Below are positions 8,220-17,279 of a stretch of DNA of 64,000 nt, piece after piece. Position numbers and translations under genes: made by a program. This DNA comes from Clostridia bacterium (GTDB lineage: Bacteria > Bacillota > Clostridia > Christensenellales > Aristaeellaceae). How positions within the stretch are numbered: position 1 is the stretch's first letter; every line of letters starts with the position of its first letter. The notes under the pieces were generated by a model that was given only the letters and a program-made list of their open reading frames with translations, was not told the origin of the DNA and ran no database searches. The DNA is taken from NCBI GenBank assembly GCA_017550745.1, contig JAFZOG010000160.1, positions 1 through 64,000 of the forward strand, written 5' to 3'.

Positions 8220-9182
8220 ATGTCTGTAACTGAGATCAAAAAGCCCTCCTCTGCCAAGGAAACAGGCAGCGGCATGGAGCGGTTCAACGCCATCAAACCC
8301 GGAACGAACGTAGCGTATTCAACGCTGTTTATCCTGCTGGCCATCCTGTGCGTGATCCCGGTGATATTCGTCATCATTATTTCCTTCTCTTCCGAGTCCT
8401 CCATCGGTAAGGTGGGCTACAGTTTCGTACCCGCCGAATGGAGCACGGACGCCTATGACTATGTGTGGCACCTTCGAAACACCCGGGGAATCCCCACCAT
8501 CATTCTGGCATTCCTTACTTCTGTCGGCTTGACGGTAGTGGGCACGCTGATCGGGCTGACGCTGATTTCTACCATGGGCTATGTGCTGTCCCGCAGGAAT
8601 TTCAAGCTGCGCAACTTTTACACCACGCTGATCTTCATCCCCATGATCTTCAACGGCGGCCTGCTTTCCACATACGTGGTGAACACGCAGCTGCTGGGCA
8701 TGAAGAACACCTATTGGGCGCTGATCTTTCCGCTGGCCTGTTCCAGCTTTTATGTGATCATCATGCGCACCTTCTTCCAAACCACCGTGCCGGATGAAAT
8801 CATCGAGTCCGGCAAGATGGACGGGGCCAGCCAGCTGCGTATCTTTGTCCAGCTGGTGCTGCCCATTTCCTTGCCTGCCATCGCCACCATTGCCCTGTTC
8901 CTCACCTTCGCCTACTGGAACGATTGGTATCAGGCCAGCCTGTACATCGAAAGCAAGATGCACGACCTGTTCCCCCTCCAATACGTGCTGGTGAATATCG
9001 AAAAGAACATTTCCTATCTGGCAAACAACGACTTTGCAATGTCTGCCAACACGACGGTGCTGCCCAGCGAAACGATGCGCATGGCCATCGTTGTCATCGC
9101 TGTGGTGCCCATCATGTTCTCTTATCCCTTCTTCCAGAAATACTTTATCTCCGGCCTCACCATCGGCGCTGTCAAGGGATAA
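8220..9182 (+). CDS. ABC sugar transporter permease, YtcP/LplC family
   Basis: A 320-aa partner permease of the CUT1 type with six TM helices and an EAA-type loop (ESGKMDGASQLRIFVQLVLP). It ends in the usual PFFQKYFISGLTIGAVKG tail of YtcP-like proteins. The ATG at 8220 follows GAAGGAGGAGAC. It lies 19 bases after the first permease and would form the heterodimeric channel with it. Confidence 0.9.
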   Translation: MSVTEIKKPSSAKETGSGMERFNAIKPGTNVAYSTLFILLAILCVIPVIFVIIISFSSESSIGKVGYSFVPAEWSTDAYDYVWHLRNTRGIPTIILAFLTSVGLTVVGTLIGLTLISTMGYVLSRRNFKLRNFYTTLIFIPMIFNGGLLSTYVVNTQLLGMKNTYWALIFPLACSSFYVIIMRTFFQTTVPDEIIESGKMDGASQLRIFVQLVLPISLPAIATIALFLTFAYWNDWYQASLYIESKMHDLFPLQYVLVNIEKNISYLANNDFAMSANTTVLPSETMRMAIVVIAVVPIMFSYPFFQKYFISGLTIGAVKG

Positions 9183-9269
9183 TAGCTTTTCCCTGAGGAG
9201 AAGGCATAGCTTCCGTATTTGTGCGGCCACGCGCTGCATCAAATAAAATAAAAAAGGAGGAACCCAAGC

Positions 9270-10718
9270 ATGAAGAAAATCCTTGCCCTGATTCTTGCGG
9301 CTGTGATGATGATGTCCCTGTGCTCATTCGCTGCTGCGGAAGAACCCGTGAAGCTGGTATGGTTCATGTATACCGCCAGCGAAATGCCCATTGACTGGCC
9401 CGAAGTGGAAGAAGCCCTGAACGCTTATTCCGCTGAAAAGATCGGCGTCGTGTGCGAATACAAGTACATGGACGAGAGCCAGGTGGCTATCGCCACGCAG
9501 ACCGGCGAATACTTTGATATCGCTTTCACCTGCGACTGGTGGAACGACTATGCCACCAACGTGGCCGCCGGCATGTTCCGCGATATCACCGCTGATCTGG
9601 ACAACTATCCTGCCCTGAAGGATTCCATCGTGCCCCTCGCCTGGGAAGGCGTGAAGGTCAACGGCGGCATCTATGCCATTCCTCACATGAAGGATATCGG
9701 CTACGAAGTGTTCTGGATCCTGAACACCGATTACTTCCTCAACCAGAAGGGCTTCGAGCAGGATTCCTACATCTCCTTTGAAGGCATCGAAAAATACTTC
9801 GAAGCCTACAAAGCCGACCATCCCGATGACTATCCCTTCAAGATGAGCAAGGGCGGCATCACCTCCTGGAAGAACTGCCTTGTTGACTGGCTGAACATGG
9901 ATTACCTGATCGGCCTCGAATGGGAAGCCCAGGGAACCGAAGATGAACACACCGTCAAGAGCGCTCTTGAAATCCCCGCTTTCGTGAACCGCCTCAAGAA
10001 GATCCATGAGTGGTATGAAAAGGGATACATCAATCCCGATGCCGCTGTTACCGAGTCTATGCCCCGCGCCCAGGCCGGCGTGGTCCAGAGCGGCCAGGGC
10101 TGGTTCGGCGCCGAGACTGTTTGGGCCAACGTGATCAAGCAGCCCATCTACATCTCCCGTTATGACGGCGCTTTCCTGAGCACCTCCTCCATCCGCGGCT
10201 CCATGACCGCCATCAGCAGCTTCTCTGAGCATCCCCAGGAAGCCTTGAAGCTGGTTGAACTCATGAATACCGATCCCTGGTATCGTGAGACCGCCCGCTA
10301 CGGCATTGAAGGCAAACACTACACCCGCAATGACGACGGCACCGTGACCCGCACCGAACTGGGCAGCTCCAACATGGGCGTTCAGGCTTATGCGCAGGGC
10401 CACTACACCCTGGGCGCGCTGGAAGCCTCTCCCTTCCCGGAAGTGCCCACCGATATCCATCAGTGGGAAAAGACCATGAAGAACTATGAGACGGCCACCC
10501 TGTCCGCCGCCATGGGCTTCACTCCCGACCTGACCCCCGTTGAAACCCAGTGCCTGGCGATCAAGGCTGTCATCGAAGAGTACATGCCTGAACTCCAGAC
10601 CGGCACCTCCGATCCCGACGTGGTTATCCCCGAAATGCTGGGCCGTATGAACGAAGTCGGCCTGCAGGATGTTATCGCCGAGATCCAGGCTCAGCTGAAT
10701 GCCTTCCTGGGCAAATAA
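9270..10718 (+). CDS. ABC transporter extracellular solute-binding protein
   Basis: A 482-aa exported binding protein of the YtcQ/LplA-like family 1 group. The signal peptide is MKKILALILAAVMMMSLC followed by AAAEE. A Cys at residue 18 gives a weak lipobox, so lipid anchoring or Sec type I cleavage are both possible. The mature sequence is Trp/Tyr-rich, as in carbohydrate binders. Codon use is strongly biased, indicating high expression. AAGGAGG precedes the ATG. A strong stem-loop directly follows, probably keeping the binding protein in excess over the downstream enzymes. Cargo is inferred from neighbours (MurNAc/GlcNAc saccharides). Confidence 0.9.
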   Translation: MKKILALILAAVMMMSLCSFAAAEEPVKLVWFMYTASEMPIDWPEVEEALNAYSAEKIGVVCEYKYMDESQVAIATQTGEYFDIAFTCDWWNDYATNVAAGMFRDITADLDNYPALKDSIVPLAWEGVKVNGGIYAIPHMKDIGYEVFWILNTDYFLNQKGFEQDSYISFEGIEKYFEAYKADHPDDYPFKMSKGGITSWKNCLVDWLNMDYLIGLEWEAQGTEDEHTVKSALEIPAFVNRLKKIHEWYEKGYINPDAAVTESMPRAQAGVVQSGQGWFGAETVWANVIKQPIYISRYDGAFLSTSSIRGSMTAISSFSEHPQEALKLVELMNTDPWYRETARYGIEGKHYTRNDDGTVTRTELGSSNMGVQAYAQGHYTLGALEASPFPEVPTDIHQWEKTMKNYETATLSAAMGFTPDLTPVETQCLAIKAVIEEYMPELQTGTSDPDVVIPEMLGRMNEVGLQDVIAEIQAQLNAFLGK

Positions 10719-10740
10719 GCTGAAATAACCTAACCTCTCT

Positions 10741-10773
10741 GGGCCCGTTTCCCTGCGGAAACGGGCCCTTTTC
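10741..10773 (+). terminator. Stem-loop after binding-protein gene
   Basis: A perfect 12-bp stem (GGGCCCGTTTCC, loop CTGC, then its complement) followed by TTTTC. It lies within the operon, between the binding protein and namZ, so it is likely a partial terminator or mRNA 3' stabiliser. Confidence 0.8.
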
Positions 10774-10789
10774 AAAGGATGGCTTGCAC

Positions 10790-11932
10790 ATGAAAAGCAT
10801 TTTATCCGGCTTGGACCGGCTGGAGATGGCCGATTCGGTTTTGAAGGGCAAGCGCATTGGGCTGATGACCAACCAAACAGGCATTGACAGAAGCTTTCGC
10901 AGCGCGATTGATTTGCTCTATGTCCGATATCGCTTGACCGCTTTATTCGCCGTGGAACACGGCATCCGGGGTGACGTTCAGGCGGGAGAGCATTATGAAC
11001 CACAGCCTGACCCGGTGACGGGCGTGACGGTATGGGCGGTGTACGGCAAAACGAACCGGCTGACAAAAGAGATGCTGGGAACCTTCGACGTATTTTGCTT
11101 CGATATGCAGGATGTAGGCGCACGGTTTTATACCTATCTCTACGCGCTCTCCTTCGCGATGGAGGCATGTGCCAAGGCAGGAAAACCGGTGGTCGTACTG
11201 GACAGAATCAATCCCTTGGGCGGGGCGCGGGTAGAAGGCACGGTGCTGGATACGCGTTTTTCCTCCTACGTGGGGATGTATCCGCTGCCCACCCGATACG
11301 GCCTGACAATCGGGGAATACGCGCTGTGGATGAAAGATCATTTGAAGCTCGATCTGGACTTGACCGTTATACCGCTTGCGGGCTGGAGACGGGAAGATTA
11401 CCTGGACGCATTGGACATTCCCTGGGTGGCGCCTTCGCCCAACTGCGCTACGTTCCATGCCGCGCTGGCCTATATCGGAACCTGTGTGTTTGAGGGGACA
11501 AACGTTTCGGAAGGCCGGGGAACGACTTTACCTTTTGAGTATATCGGCGCGCCGTGGATCGACGCTCGTATGCTTGAAAAACGAATGGAGAAGCGCCAAC
11601 TGCCGGGCCTGTATTTTCGGGCCGCGTTTTTTACGCCTGTTTTTTCCAAGTACGCCGGCCAAACATGCGCCGGGGTACAGGTACACATGACTGACCGGCA
11701 CCTTGCCAACGTGATCGAAGGCGCGTTGACCCTGCTGGATGAGATCCGGGCGCTGTATCCTGACCGGCTGGAGTTTTTGTCAAACACTGGGGACAGCTAT
11801 TTTATCGACAAACTGCTGGGTACGGACAGCTACCGCCTGGGGCAGCAAGACGCGCATTCCCTGATGGAAGTCAATGCTGCAAAGCGGGAAGCCTTCCTGG
11901 AACAACGCAGGCCATTCCTGCTGTATGAATGA
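10790..11932 (+). CDS. namZ: DUF1343 exo-beta-N-acetylmuramidase (NamZ-like, GH171)
   Basis: A 380-aa protein of the DUF1343 family. The Bacillus subtilis member YbbC/NamZ is an exo-beta-N-acetylmuramidase releasing MurNAc from non-reducing ends. Conserved blocks seen: GLMTNQTGI near 25, FAVEHGIRGDVQAGE near 55, FDMQDVGARFYTYLYAL near 105, SPNCATFHAALAYIGT and EGTNVSEGRGTTLPFEYIGAPW near 215-255. Unlike the B. subtilis protein there is no signal peptide, so it should act in the cytoplasm on imported saccharides. ATG at 10790 with AAAGGA upstream is preferred; TTG at 10784 is possible. Followed closely by a NagZ-like gene, as in the B. subtilis namZ-nagZ operon. Confidence 0.88.
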   Translation: MKSILSGLDRLEMADSVLKGKRIGLMTNQTGIDRSFRSAIDLLYVRYRLTALFAVEHGIRGDVQAGEHYEPQPDPVTGVTVWAVYGKTNRLTKEMLGTFDVFCFDMQDVGARFYTYLYALSFAMEACAKAGKPVVVLDRINPLGGARVEGTVLDTRFSSYVGMYPLPTRYGLTIGEYALWMKDHLKLDLDLTVIPLAGWRREDYLDALDIPWVAPSPNCATFHAALAYIGTCVFEGTNVSEGRGTTLPFEYIGAPWIDARMLEKRMEKRQLPGLYFRAAFFTPVFSKYAGQTCAGVQVHMTDRHLANVIEGALTLLDEIRALYPDRLEFLSNTGDSYFIDKLLGTDSYRLGQQDAHSLMEVNAAKREAFLEQRRPFLLYE

Positions 11933-11945
11933 AGGAGAATCCGAT

Positions 11946-13418
11946 ATGAACGAAGACATGAGAATCAAAATCGGCCAGCGTCTGGTGGTGGGCTTCGATG
12001 GGCTGGAAGTACCGCCGGAATATGTGGAACTGGTAAAGAAATACAAGGTAGGCAACGCGCTGCTGTTTCGCCGGAATGTGAATAGCTATGAACAGCTGAA
12101 GGCGCTGTGCGCCTCTCTGCGGAAACTGATCCTGCGGGAAACGGGCATCGAACCTTTTATCATGATCGACGAGGAATGCGGCAGCGTTTCCCGGCTGGCA
12201 GGTATCGCCGCCGAAACGCCCTGCGCGATGGCGATCGGGGAAACGGGAAATAAAGAAAATGCCAGAAAGATCGGCCGCCTGATCGGTCAGGAATTGAAAG
12301 CTGTGGGCATCAATTTCAATCTGGCCCCGGTGATGGATTGCCTGACGAATCCCACCACCGCCATGGGAAACCGCTGCTTTTCCGGTGAGCCTGAAAAAGT
12401 GGCGGAATACGGGGTAGCATATATTCAGGGCTTGCAGGAAACGGGCGTGTTTGCCTGCGCCAAGCATTTCTTCGGCTTGGGCGATTCTGCCACGGATTCT
12501 CATCTGGGCCTGCCCATTCTGAACAGAACCGCAAAGGAAATCGAAAACCGGGAACTGGTCAGCTTCCGGGCAGCGATCCAAGGAGGGGTCAAGGGTGTCA
12601 TGTCCGCCCATTTGATGTGCCCCGCATTTGAACCGGAGGGCATTCCCGGCACCGTATCCCGAAAGATCATGACCGGTCTCCTGCGGGACAAGCTGGGCTT
12701 CCGCGGCATCAGTCTGACAGACGGCATGGAAATGAACGCGGTGATGGATTTGTATGGCATTGAGGAAGGCACCCGCCGCGCCCTGCGCGCAGGCGTGGAT
12801 ATGGCCCTCATCTGCCATTCCGAGGAACAGGCGTCCTCAGCCAGCGAATACATTTATCGGGCCATCGACAACGGAGAGATGGACAAAGAAGAAATCGAAG
12901 CGCATTTCGCCCATATCCTGGAGCTGAAAAAAGATCTGCCTTTACCGGAAGAAAAGGAAAGCCAGTTTGGCAGTGCCGCACAGAAAGCGCTGGCAGAAAG
13001 CATCATGCGGGAAGCGGTGAAGGTGACGTATGCCCCCCAGGGCAAAAAACTGCCGAAGGTTGATCGTGACACCGTTTTTTTAGGCGTTTCCGCCAAAGCC
13101 GGTTCATTTGCCAGCGACGACATTCCCCTGGATGCCGCGTCAATTATCGCTGAACTTTTCGGCAGCAAGCGAATCGAATTGACTGAAAAGGTTCCTGACG
13201 GCACGAAAACCGCCGTAGTCTTCATCAATAAGCATCCCGACAACGATCAGGCGCTTGCATCTGCCTGCCGGCTTTCGGCTCAGGGGATACAAACGATTGC
13301 TGTGAACATGAACGTCCCGTTCTGCGCACAGGGTTTGCCGGATACAGTTTGGCAGATCAGCGCCTGGCAGTATGATCAATTGGCCCTGAATGCCGTTCTT
13401 GACGTTTTGCGAAAATAA
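11946..13418 (+). CDS. nagZ: GH3 beta-N-acetylhexosaminidase (NagZ-like)
   Basis: A 490-aa glycoside hydrolase family 3 protein. The NagZ signature KHFFGLGDSATDSHLGLP near residue 172 includes the Asp-His catalytic dyad of GH3 N-acetylglucosaminidases, and LTDGMEMNAV holds the nucleophile Asp. Residues 1-340 form the TIM barrel; about 150 further residues form a second domain, as in Bacillota NagZ. No signal peptide is seen, so it is cytoplasmic. The ATG at 11946 follows AAGGAGAATCC and lies 13 bases past namZ. It would remove GlcNAc from the non-reducing end of GlcNAc-MurNAc fragments, alternating with NamZ. Confidence 0.9.
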   Translation: MNEDMRIKIGQRLVVGFDGLEVPPEYVELVKKYKVGNALLFRRNVNSYEQLKALCASLRKLILRETGIEPFIMIDEECGSVSRLAGIAAETPCAMAIGETGNKENARKIGRLIGQELKAVGINFNLAPVMDCLTNPTTAMGNRCFSGEPEKVAEYGVAYIQGLQETGVFACAKHFFGLGDSATDSHLGLPILNRTAKEIENRELVSFRAAIQGGVKGVMSAHLMCPAFEPEGIPGTVSRKIMTGLLRDKLGFRGISLTDGMEMNAVMDLYGIEEGTRRALRAGVDMALICHSEEQASSASEYIYRAIDNGEMDKEEIEAHFAHILELKKDLPLPEEKESQFGSAAQKALAESIMREAVKVTYAPQGKKLPKVDRDTVFLGVSAKAGSFASDDIPLDAASIIAELFGSKRIELTEKVPDGTKTAVVFINKHPDNDQALASACRLSAQGIQTIAVNMNVPFCAQGLPDTVWQISAWQYDQLALNAVLDVLRK

Positions 13419-13434
13419 AATTGGAGGATAGATC

Positions 13435-14598
13435 ATGACGTATCAGGAGATAGAAAACCAATATGAAGCGCTGATCAGCCAAAAGAATGAAGTGGACAAA
13501 ACGTTTTACAACGGGATTTATGAGCGATGGAAGCATCCCGTGCTAACGCGGAACCATATCCCGCCCTTCTGGATGTACGACCCCGACCCGCGCACGAATC
13601 CGCATATGATGCAGCGCCTGGGCGTGAACGCGGTGTTCAACAGCGGAGCCATCCTGTTGAATGGGAAATATACACTGGTCGCTCGGGTGGAAGGCAATGA
13701 CCGAAAGAGCTTTTTCGCTGTCGCGCAAAGCGATTCGGGGGTGGACGGCTTCCGTTTCTGGGATGAGCCCATCCTTTTGCCCGACACATGTCCTGAAGAA
13801 ACCAACATGTATGACATGCGCCTGACACAGCATGAGGACGGTTGGATCTATGGCGTATTCTGCTCAGAGAGCAAGGACAAAACCGTGAACGATCTTTCCG
13901 CCGCCGTAGCTGCCGCCGGCATCGTGCGCACGAAAGACTTAAAGACCTGGGAACGCCTGCCCAATCTGGTCACACTCAATTCTCCCCAGCAGCGGAACGT
14001 GTGCCTGCATCCGGAATTTGTGAACGGACAGTATGCTTTCTATACCCGGCCCATGGATGATTTTATCGAAACAGGCTCCGGAGGCGGCATCGGTTTCGGC
14101 CTGTGCAAAGACATTACCCACGCTGTGATCGGCGAAGAAAAAATGACCTCCGTACGCAAGTATCACACCATCACGGAAAGCAAGAACGGCGCCGGGGCTG
14201 TTCCCATCAAAACGAGCAGGGGATGGATTCACATCGCTCACGGCGTGCGCAACACAGCGGCAGGCCTGCGTTATGTGATTTATGCTTTTGCCGCCGCGCT
14301 GGACGATCCTTCCCGGGTCATAGCGGAGCCGGGAGGCTATCTGATCGCTCCGTTAGGACATGAGCGGGTGGGGGATGTGAGTAACGTGACCTTCACCAAT
14401 GGAGCCGTCACAGCCCCGGATGGGCGGGTGTTCATCTATTACGCTTCCAGCGACACCCGGCTTCACGTTGCCACCACCGACTTGGACAGATTGCAGGATT
14501 ATGTGTTCAACACACCCCCAGACCCGCTCCGCAGCGTGGACTGCGTAAAACAGCGTATCGCGTTTATTCAGAAGAATCTGGATTATCTGCACTCCTAA
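13435..14598 (+). CDS. GH130 beta-mannosyl-glucose phosphorylase-like protein
   Basis: A 387-aa five-bladed propeller protein of glycoside hydrolase family 130. The blocks [33 protein letters not shown] and [18 protein letters not shown] (with the catalytic Asp) are those of subfamily GH130_1, whose characterised members are 4-O-beta-D-mannosyl-D-glucose phosphorylases of 385-390 aa. It is cytoplasmic, with no signal peptide. It is the last gene of the murein-sugar operon, 16 bases after nagZ. A mannan-type phosphorylase is unexpected there, so either it acts on another beta-glycoside or the importer also serves mannosyl-glucose. The substrate call is therefore weaker than the family call. 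Confidence 0.85.
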   Translation: MTYQEIENQYEALISQKNEVDKTFYNGIYERWKHPVLTRNHIPPFWMYDPDPRTNPHMMQRLGVNAVFNSGAILLNGKYTLVARVEGNDRKSFFAVAQSDSGVDGFRFWDEPILLPDTCPEETNMYDMRLTQHEDGWIYGVFCSESKDKTVNDLSAAVAAAGIVRTKDLKTWERLPNLVTLNSPQQRNVCLHPEFVNGQYAFYTRPMDDFIETGSGGGIGFGLCKDITHAVIGEEKMTSVRKYHTITESKNGAGAVPIKTSRGWIHIAHGVRNTAAGLRYVIYAFAAALDDPSRVIAEPGGYLIAPLGHERVGDVSNVTFTNGAVTAPDGRVFIYYASSDTRLHVATTDLDRLQDYVFNTPPDPLRSVDCVKQRIAFIQKNLDYLHS

Positions 14599-14638
14599 CA
14601 ACAGCCCTGGGGCTAAACGCCCCAGGGCTGTTGTTAGG
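14594..14638. terminator. Bidirectional 20-bp perfect hairpin
   Basis: A perfect 20-bp inverted repeat (14594-14613 with 14619-14638, loop TAAAC), overlapping the stop codon of the GH130 gene. It lies between converging genes and probably ends or insulates both transcripts, although no long T-run follows on either strand. Confidence 0.75.
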
Positions 14639-14647
14639 TTAAGAATT

Positions 14648-16138
14648 TTAGTTCATCATCCGTTCAAAATGGTCTTCACACGCCTTTTCCAGCGCTTTGA
14701 CGATGATTTTCAAGGTGCGGATACGGGCGTATTTTTTATCGTTGGATTCGATGATATACCATGGCGCGTTTTTCGTACTGGTCTTTTGCAGCATTTCGTC
14801 CACAGCCACCTCATACTGGAACCATTTCTCCCGGTTACGCCAGTCTTCTTCAGTAATCTTCCATTGCTTTTCAGGAGTATTCTGGCGTTCATTAAAGCGG
14901 GCAAGCTGAGTATCCCTGTCGATATGGATCCAGAATTTGATTACCACAGCCCCCCAGTCGGTGAGCTGGCGCTCAAACTCGTTGATTTCATTATAGGCCC
15001 GTTTCCAGTCCTTTTCAGAGCAGAATCCCTCCAACCGCTCCACCATCACGCGGCCGTACCACGTACGGTCAAATATACAGATATGGCCGGTGCGGGGCAG
15101 GCGCGTCCAGAAGCGCCAAAGGTATTGCCGGTTCAGTTCATGGGGCAGGGGGGAAGCGATGGGATGTACGTCAAAGCCGCGCGGATCAAGGGGATACGCC
15201 ACACGGCGGATGTTGCCGCCCTTGCCCGCAGCGTCCCAGCCCTCATAGCATAGAATGACGGGAATCTTTTTCCTGTAAATGATATTGTGCAGTTCGCTGA
15301 GCCGCTCCTGCAGCTTCTTCAATTCTTTCTTATACTCTTCATCGTCAATCGTGGGGGAAAGGTCCACGTCGGCCAGCTTTGGCATATCCTTTAAGGGAAA
15401 ATCTTCCTTGAACGGCTCGCCGACGTAGCGCCCGTTGTCCAAGCCATGCTGAATACGCTGTACCAGCAGCTTCATACCGTCGCGCACAGCAGCTTTGCGG
15501 CGGCTGCCATCCAGGATATGCCAGGGCAGGATATCGTCCGTCTTATCCATAAATGCATCGTAAGCCTGTATAAAACGCTTATATTCCCGATGCTGCCAAA
15601 GGTCTTCTTCGGTCACGCGCCATTCGGTGGCTGGATTGTCCGACAGCGCCTGAATCCTTTCAAACTGTAAGTCTTTTTCGATGTGCAGGAATATTTTCAG
15701 CACCAGATAGCCGCCGTCCCGCAGCTGACGCTCAAATTCATTTACCTGGCGCACCCGGCGGTTGTATTCTTCCTTGGTGATCTCATGGCGCAGATACTTG
15801 CGCACCACGCTTTCCATCCAGCCGGAATCCAGGAATGTGATCTTGCCGTTTTCCGGGATCGCTTTGGCATACTGATACAGGAAAGGATATCGCTCCTCCG
15901 TTTCCGGCACGATCACAGGAGAAACCACACGGTAGAAACGGGGATCAATCTCACTGATCATTTCCTTGATCAGTGTGCCTTTTCCAGCCGCAGCCCATCC
16001 CTCTATCAGCACGATCACAGGTAATTTGGCGTCACGAAGCAATTGCTGCTGACCCAGCAGCAGTTCCCTGAGCTGTTTTATTTCTGCGTTGATTGCTTCC
16101 TTGTTCTCCGGCTTCTTTCGTTCATAATCCTTCAGCAT
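14648..16138 (-). CDS. pap: Polyphosphate:AMP phosphotransferase (tandem PPK2, class II)
   Basis: A 496-aa protein made of two PPK2 domains, about residues 1-245 and 255-496, each with a Walker A loop: EGWAAAGKGT near 47 and EGWDAAGKGG near 298. Class II PPK2 enzymes with this doubled layout phosphorylate AMP to ADP using polyphosphate. Each half also shows an FDRTWYGRV- or FLDSGW-type lid/Walker B segment. It is convergent with the GH130 gene and has its own promoter upstream, so it is a single-gene unit. Length and duplication match characterised PAP proteins. Confidence 0.9.
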   Translation of the reverse strand: MLKDYERKKPENKEAINAEIKQLRELLLGQQQLLRDAKLPVIVLIEGWAAAGKGTLIKEMISEIDPRFYRVVSPVIVPETEERYPFLYQYAKAIPENGKITFLDSGWMESVVRKYLRHEITKEEYNRRVRQVNEFERQLRDGGYLVLKIFLHIEKDLQFERIQALSDNPATEWRVTEEDLWQHREYKRFIQAYDAFMDKTDDILPWHILDGSRRKAAVRDGMKLLVQRIQHGLDNGRYVGEPFKEDFPLKDMPKLADVDLSPTIDDEEYKKELKKLQERLSELHNIIYRKKIPVILCYEGWDAAGKGGNIRRVAYPLDPRGFDVHPIASPLPHELNRQYLWRFWTRLPRTGHICIFDRTWYGRVMVERLEGFCSEKDWKRAYNEINEFERQLTDWGAVVIKFWIHIDRDTQLARFNERQNTPEKQWKITEEDWRNREKWFQYEVAVDEMLQKTSTKNAPWYIIESNDKKYARIRTLKIIVKALEKACEDHFERMMN

Positions 16139-16464
16139 CTATTTGCCCTCCTGTAACAATTGAAATGATCACAACTTTGATGCAATATCCTTTTTTCCAG
16201 CCATATTTATTATATACAAAACGCATTGGAAAAGCAAGGATAAATCGTATTCATCAATCAAATTACTTCCTATCAAAACAAACCTGTTTCCGCGTAAACA
16301 TTCTAAATTTGTCTAAACAGCGGAACCTTTGCCGAAGCGTGTCAGAGGGGCTTCTAAGGCGGAATGAATTTGATTATAATACTACTGTGCTTGTCCCGGA
16401 CGGCCCCGCTTCTACTTCCTTGCCGCTTCGCATAGAATGGCTTGGAAGGGAGGCGAACGTCTTG
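16139..16464. other. Divergent intergenic region, 326 bp
   Basis: Between the polyphosphate kinase and deacetylase genes. It holds the minus-strand kinase promoter and, on the plus strand, a TATAAT at 16375-16380 without a good -35. A plus-strand open frame runs through it but has no codon bias or start signal and is not called as coding. Confidence 0.6.
16209..16237 (-). promoter_or_regulatory. Promoter of polyphosphate kinase gene
   Basis: Minus strand TTGCTT (16237-16232), a 17-bp spacer and a perfect TATAAT (16214-16209), about 70 bases upstream of the gene start. Confidence 0.65.
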
Positions 16465-17271
16465 ATGAAGCGAACGGAACGCCCAAGAGAAACTGTTTCT
16501 ACGCAAGGCAGGCGCTGGGCGGCGGGCACACTGCTTTCGATCTTGCTTTTATCCGCGGTGAGCGCGGTGTATGTAACCAAAACGCGCACAGCGGACGTGA
16601 TGGCCCGGAAGCGGGAATTGCCAGTGTATTCCGTGGAAAGGGATGACGGCAGGATCGCCATCAGCTTTGACGCGGCCTGGGGCGGGGAGAAAACATTAAA
16701 AATACTGGATATCCTGGATGAAAACGGAATCAAAGCAACGTTCTTTTTAGTGGATATCTGGACACAGCGGTTCCCGGAACTGGTAAAGGAAATCGCTGCC
16801 CGGGGACATGAAATCGGCAACCACTCCACAACGCATCCGGAAATGAGTAAACTCAACCGGGAAAAGATTGCCCAGGAACTGGAAACGATGAGCGCGAATG
16901 TGGAAAGCCTGATCGGACAGCGCCCAACCCTGTTTCGGCCGCCGTACGGAGATTATAACAACGATGTCGTTTTGACCGCCCGGCAGAACGGTTACGAGGT
17001 GATCCAGTGGAGCGTAGATTCCCTGGATTGGAAAAACAAAGGCGTCCAGCCCTTGATAGACCGGGCGACAAAGAACGTAAAAAGCGGCGATATCGTGCTG
17101 TTTCACAATGATTCTCAGTATATCGTGGAAGCGCTGCCCGCCGTGCTTGAAAGCTACCGGAAGCAGGGCCTCACCGTGGGGCCGGTGTCCCAGGTGCTGC
17201 TGACCGGACAAATAACCATAGACCCGCAGGGACGCCAGCGTCCTGCGGCCACGACAGTACCGGAGGTGTAA
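16465..17271 (+). CDS. Polysaccharide deacetylase (PdaB/YlxY-like)
   Basis: A 268-aa membrane-anchored or secreted NodB-domain protein. An N-terminal TM/signal anchor (GTLLSILLLSAVSAVYV) lies near 19-35, and the deacetylase domain spans about 65-250. Seen motifs: FDAAWG in place of the classic FDDG (as in PdaB/YlxY relatives), HEIGNHSTTHP with the zinc-binding His pair, RPPYGDY, WSVDSLDW and LFHND. PdaB-type proteins act on spore cortex or cell-wall glycans in Bacilli, which would suit a spore-former; this is inference. ATG at 16465 or TTG at 16462 both follow AAGGGAGG; the long upstream extension is rejected. The SSB gene starts 8 bases after its stop. Confidence 0.85.
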   Translation: MKRTERPRETVSTQGRRWAAGTLLSILLLSAVSAVYVTKTRTADVMARKRELPVYSVERDDGRIAISFDAAWGGEKTLKILDILDENGIKATFFLVDIWTQRFPELVKEIAARGHEIGNHSTTHPEMSKLNREKIAQELETMSANVESLIGQRPTLFRPPYGDYNNDVVLTARQNGYEVIQWSVDSLDWKNKGVQPLIDRATKNVKSGDIVLFHNDSQYIVEALPAVLESYRKQGLTVGPVSQVLLTGQITIDPQGRQRPAATTVPEV

Positions 17272-17279
17272 ACACGAAC

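Noticed and set aside
9324..11168. Minus-strand open frame of 614 codons opposite the first binding protein
   Set aside because: Same effect of strong codon bias; the plus-strand protein has a signal peptide and family features.
16093..16464. N-terminal extension of the polysaccharide deacetylase
   Set aside because: Covers the intergenic promoter region, has atypical composition and precedes a clear ribosome site and membrane anchor.
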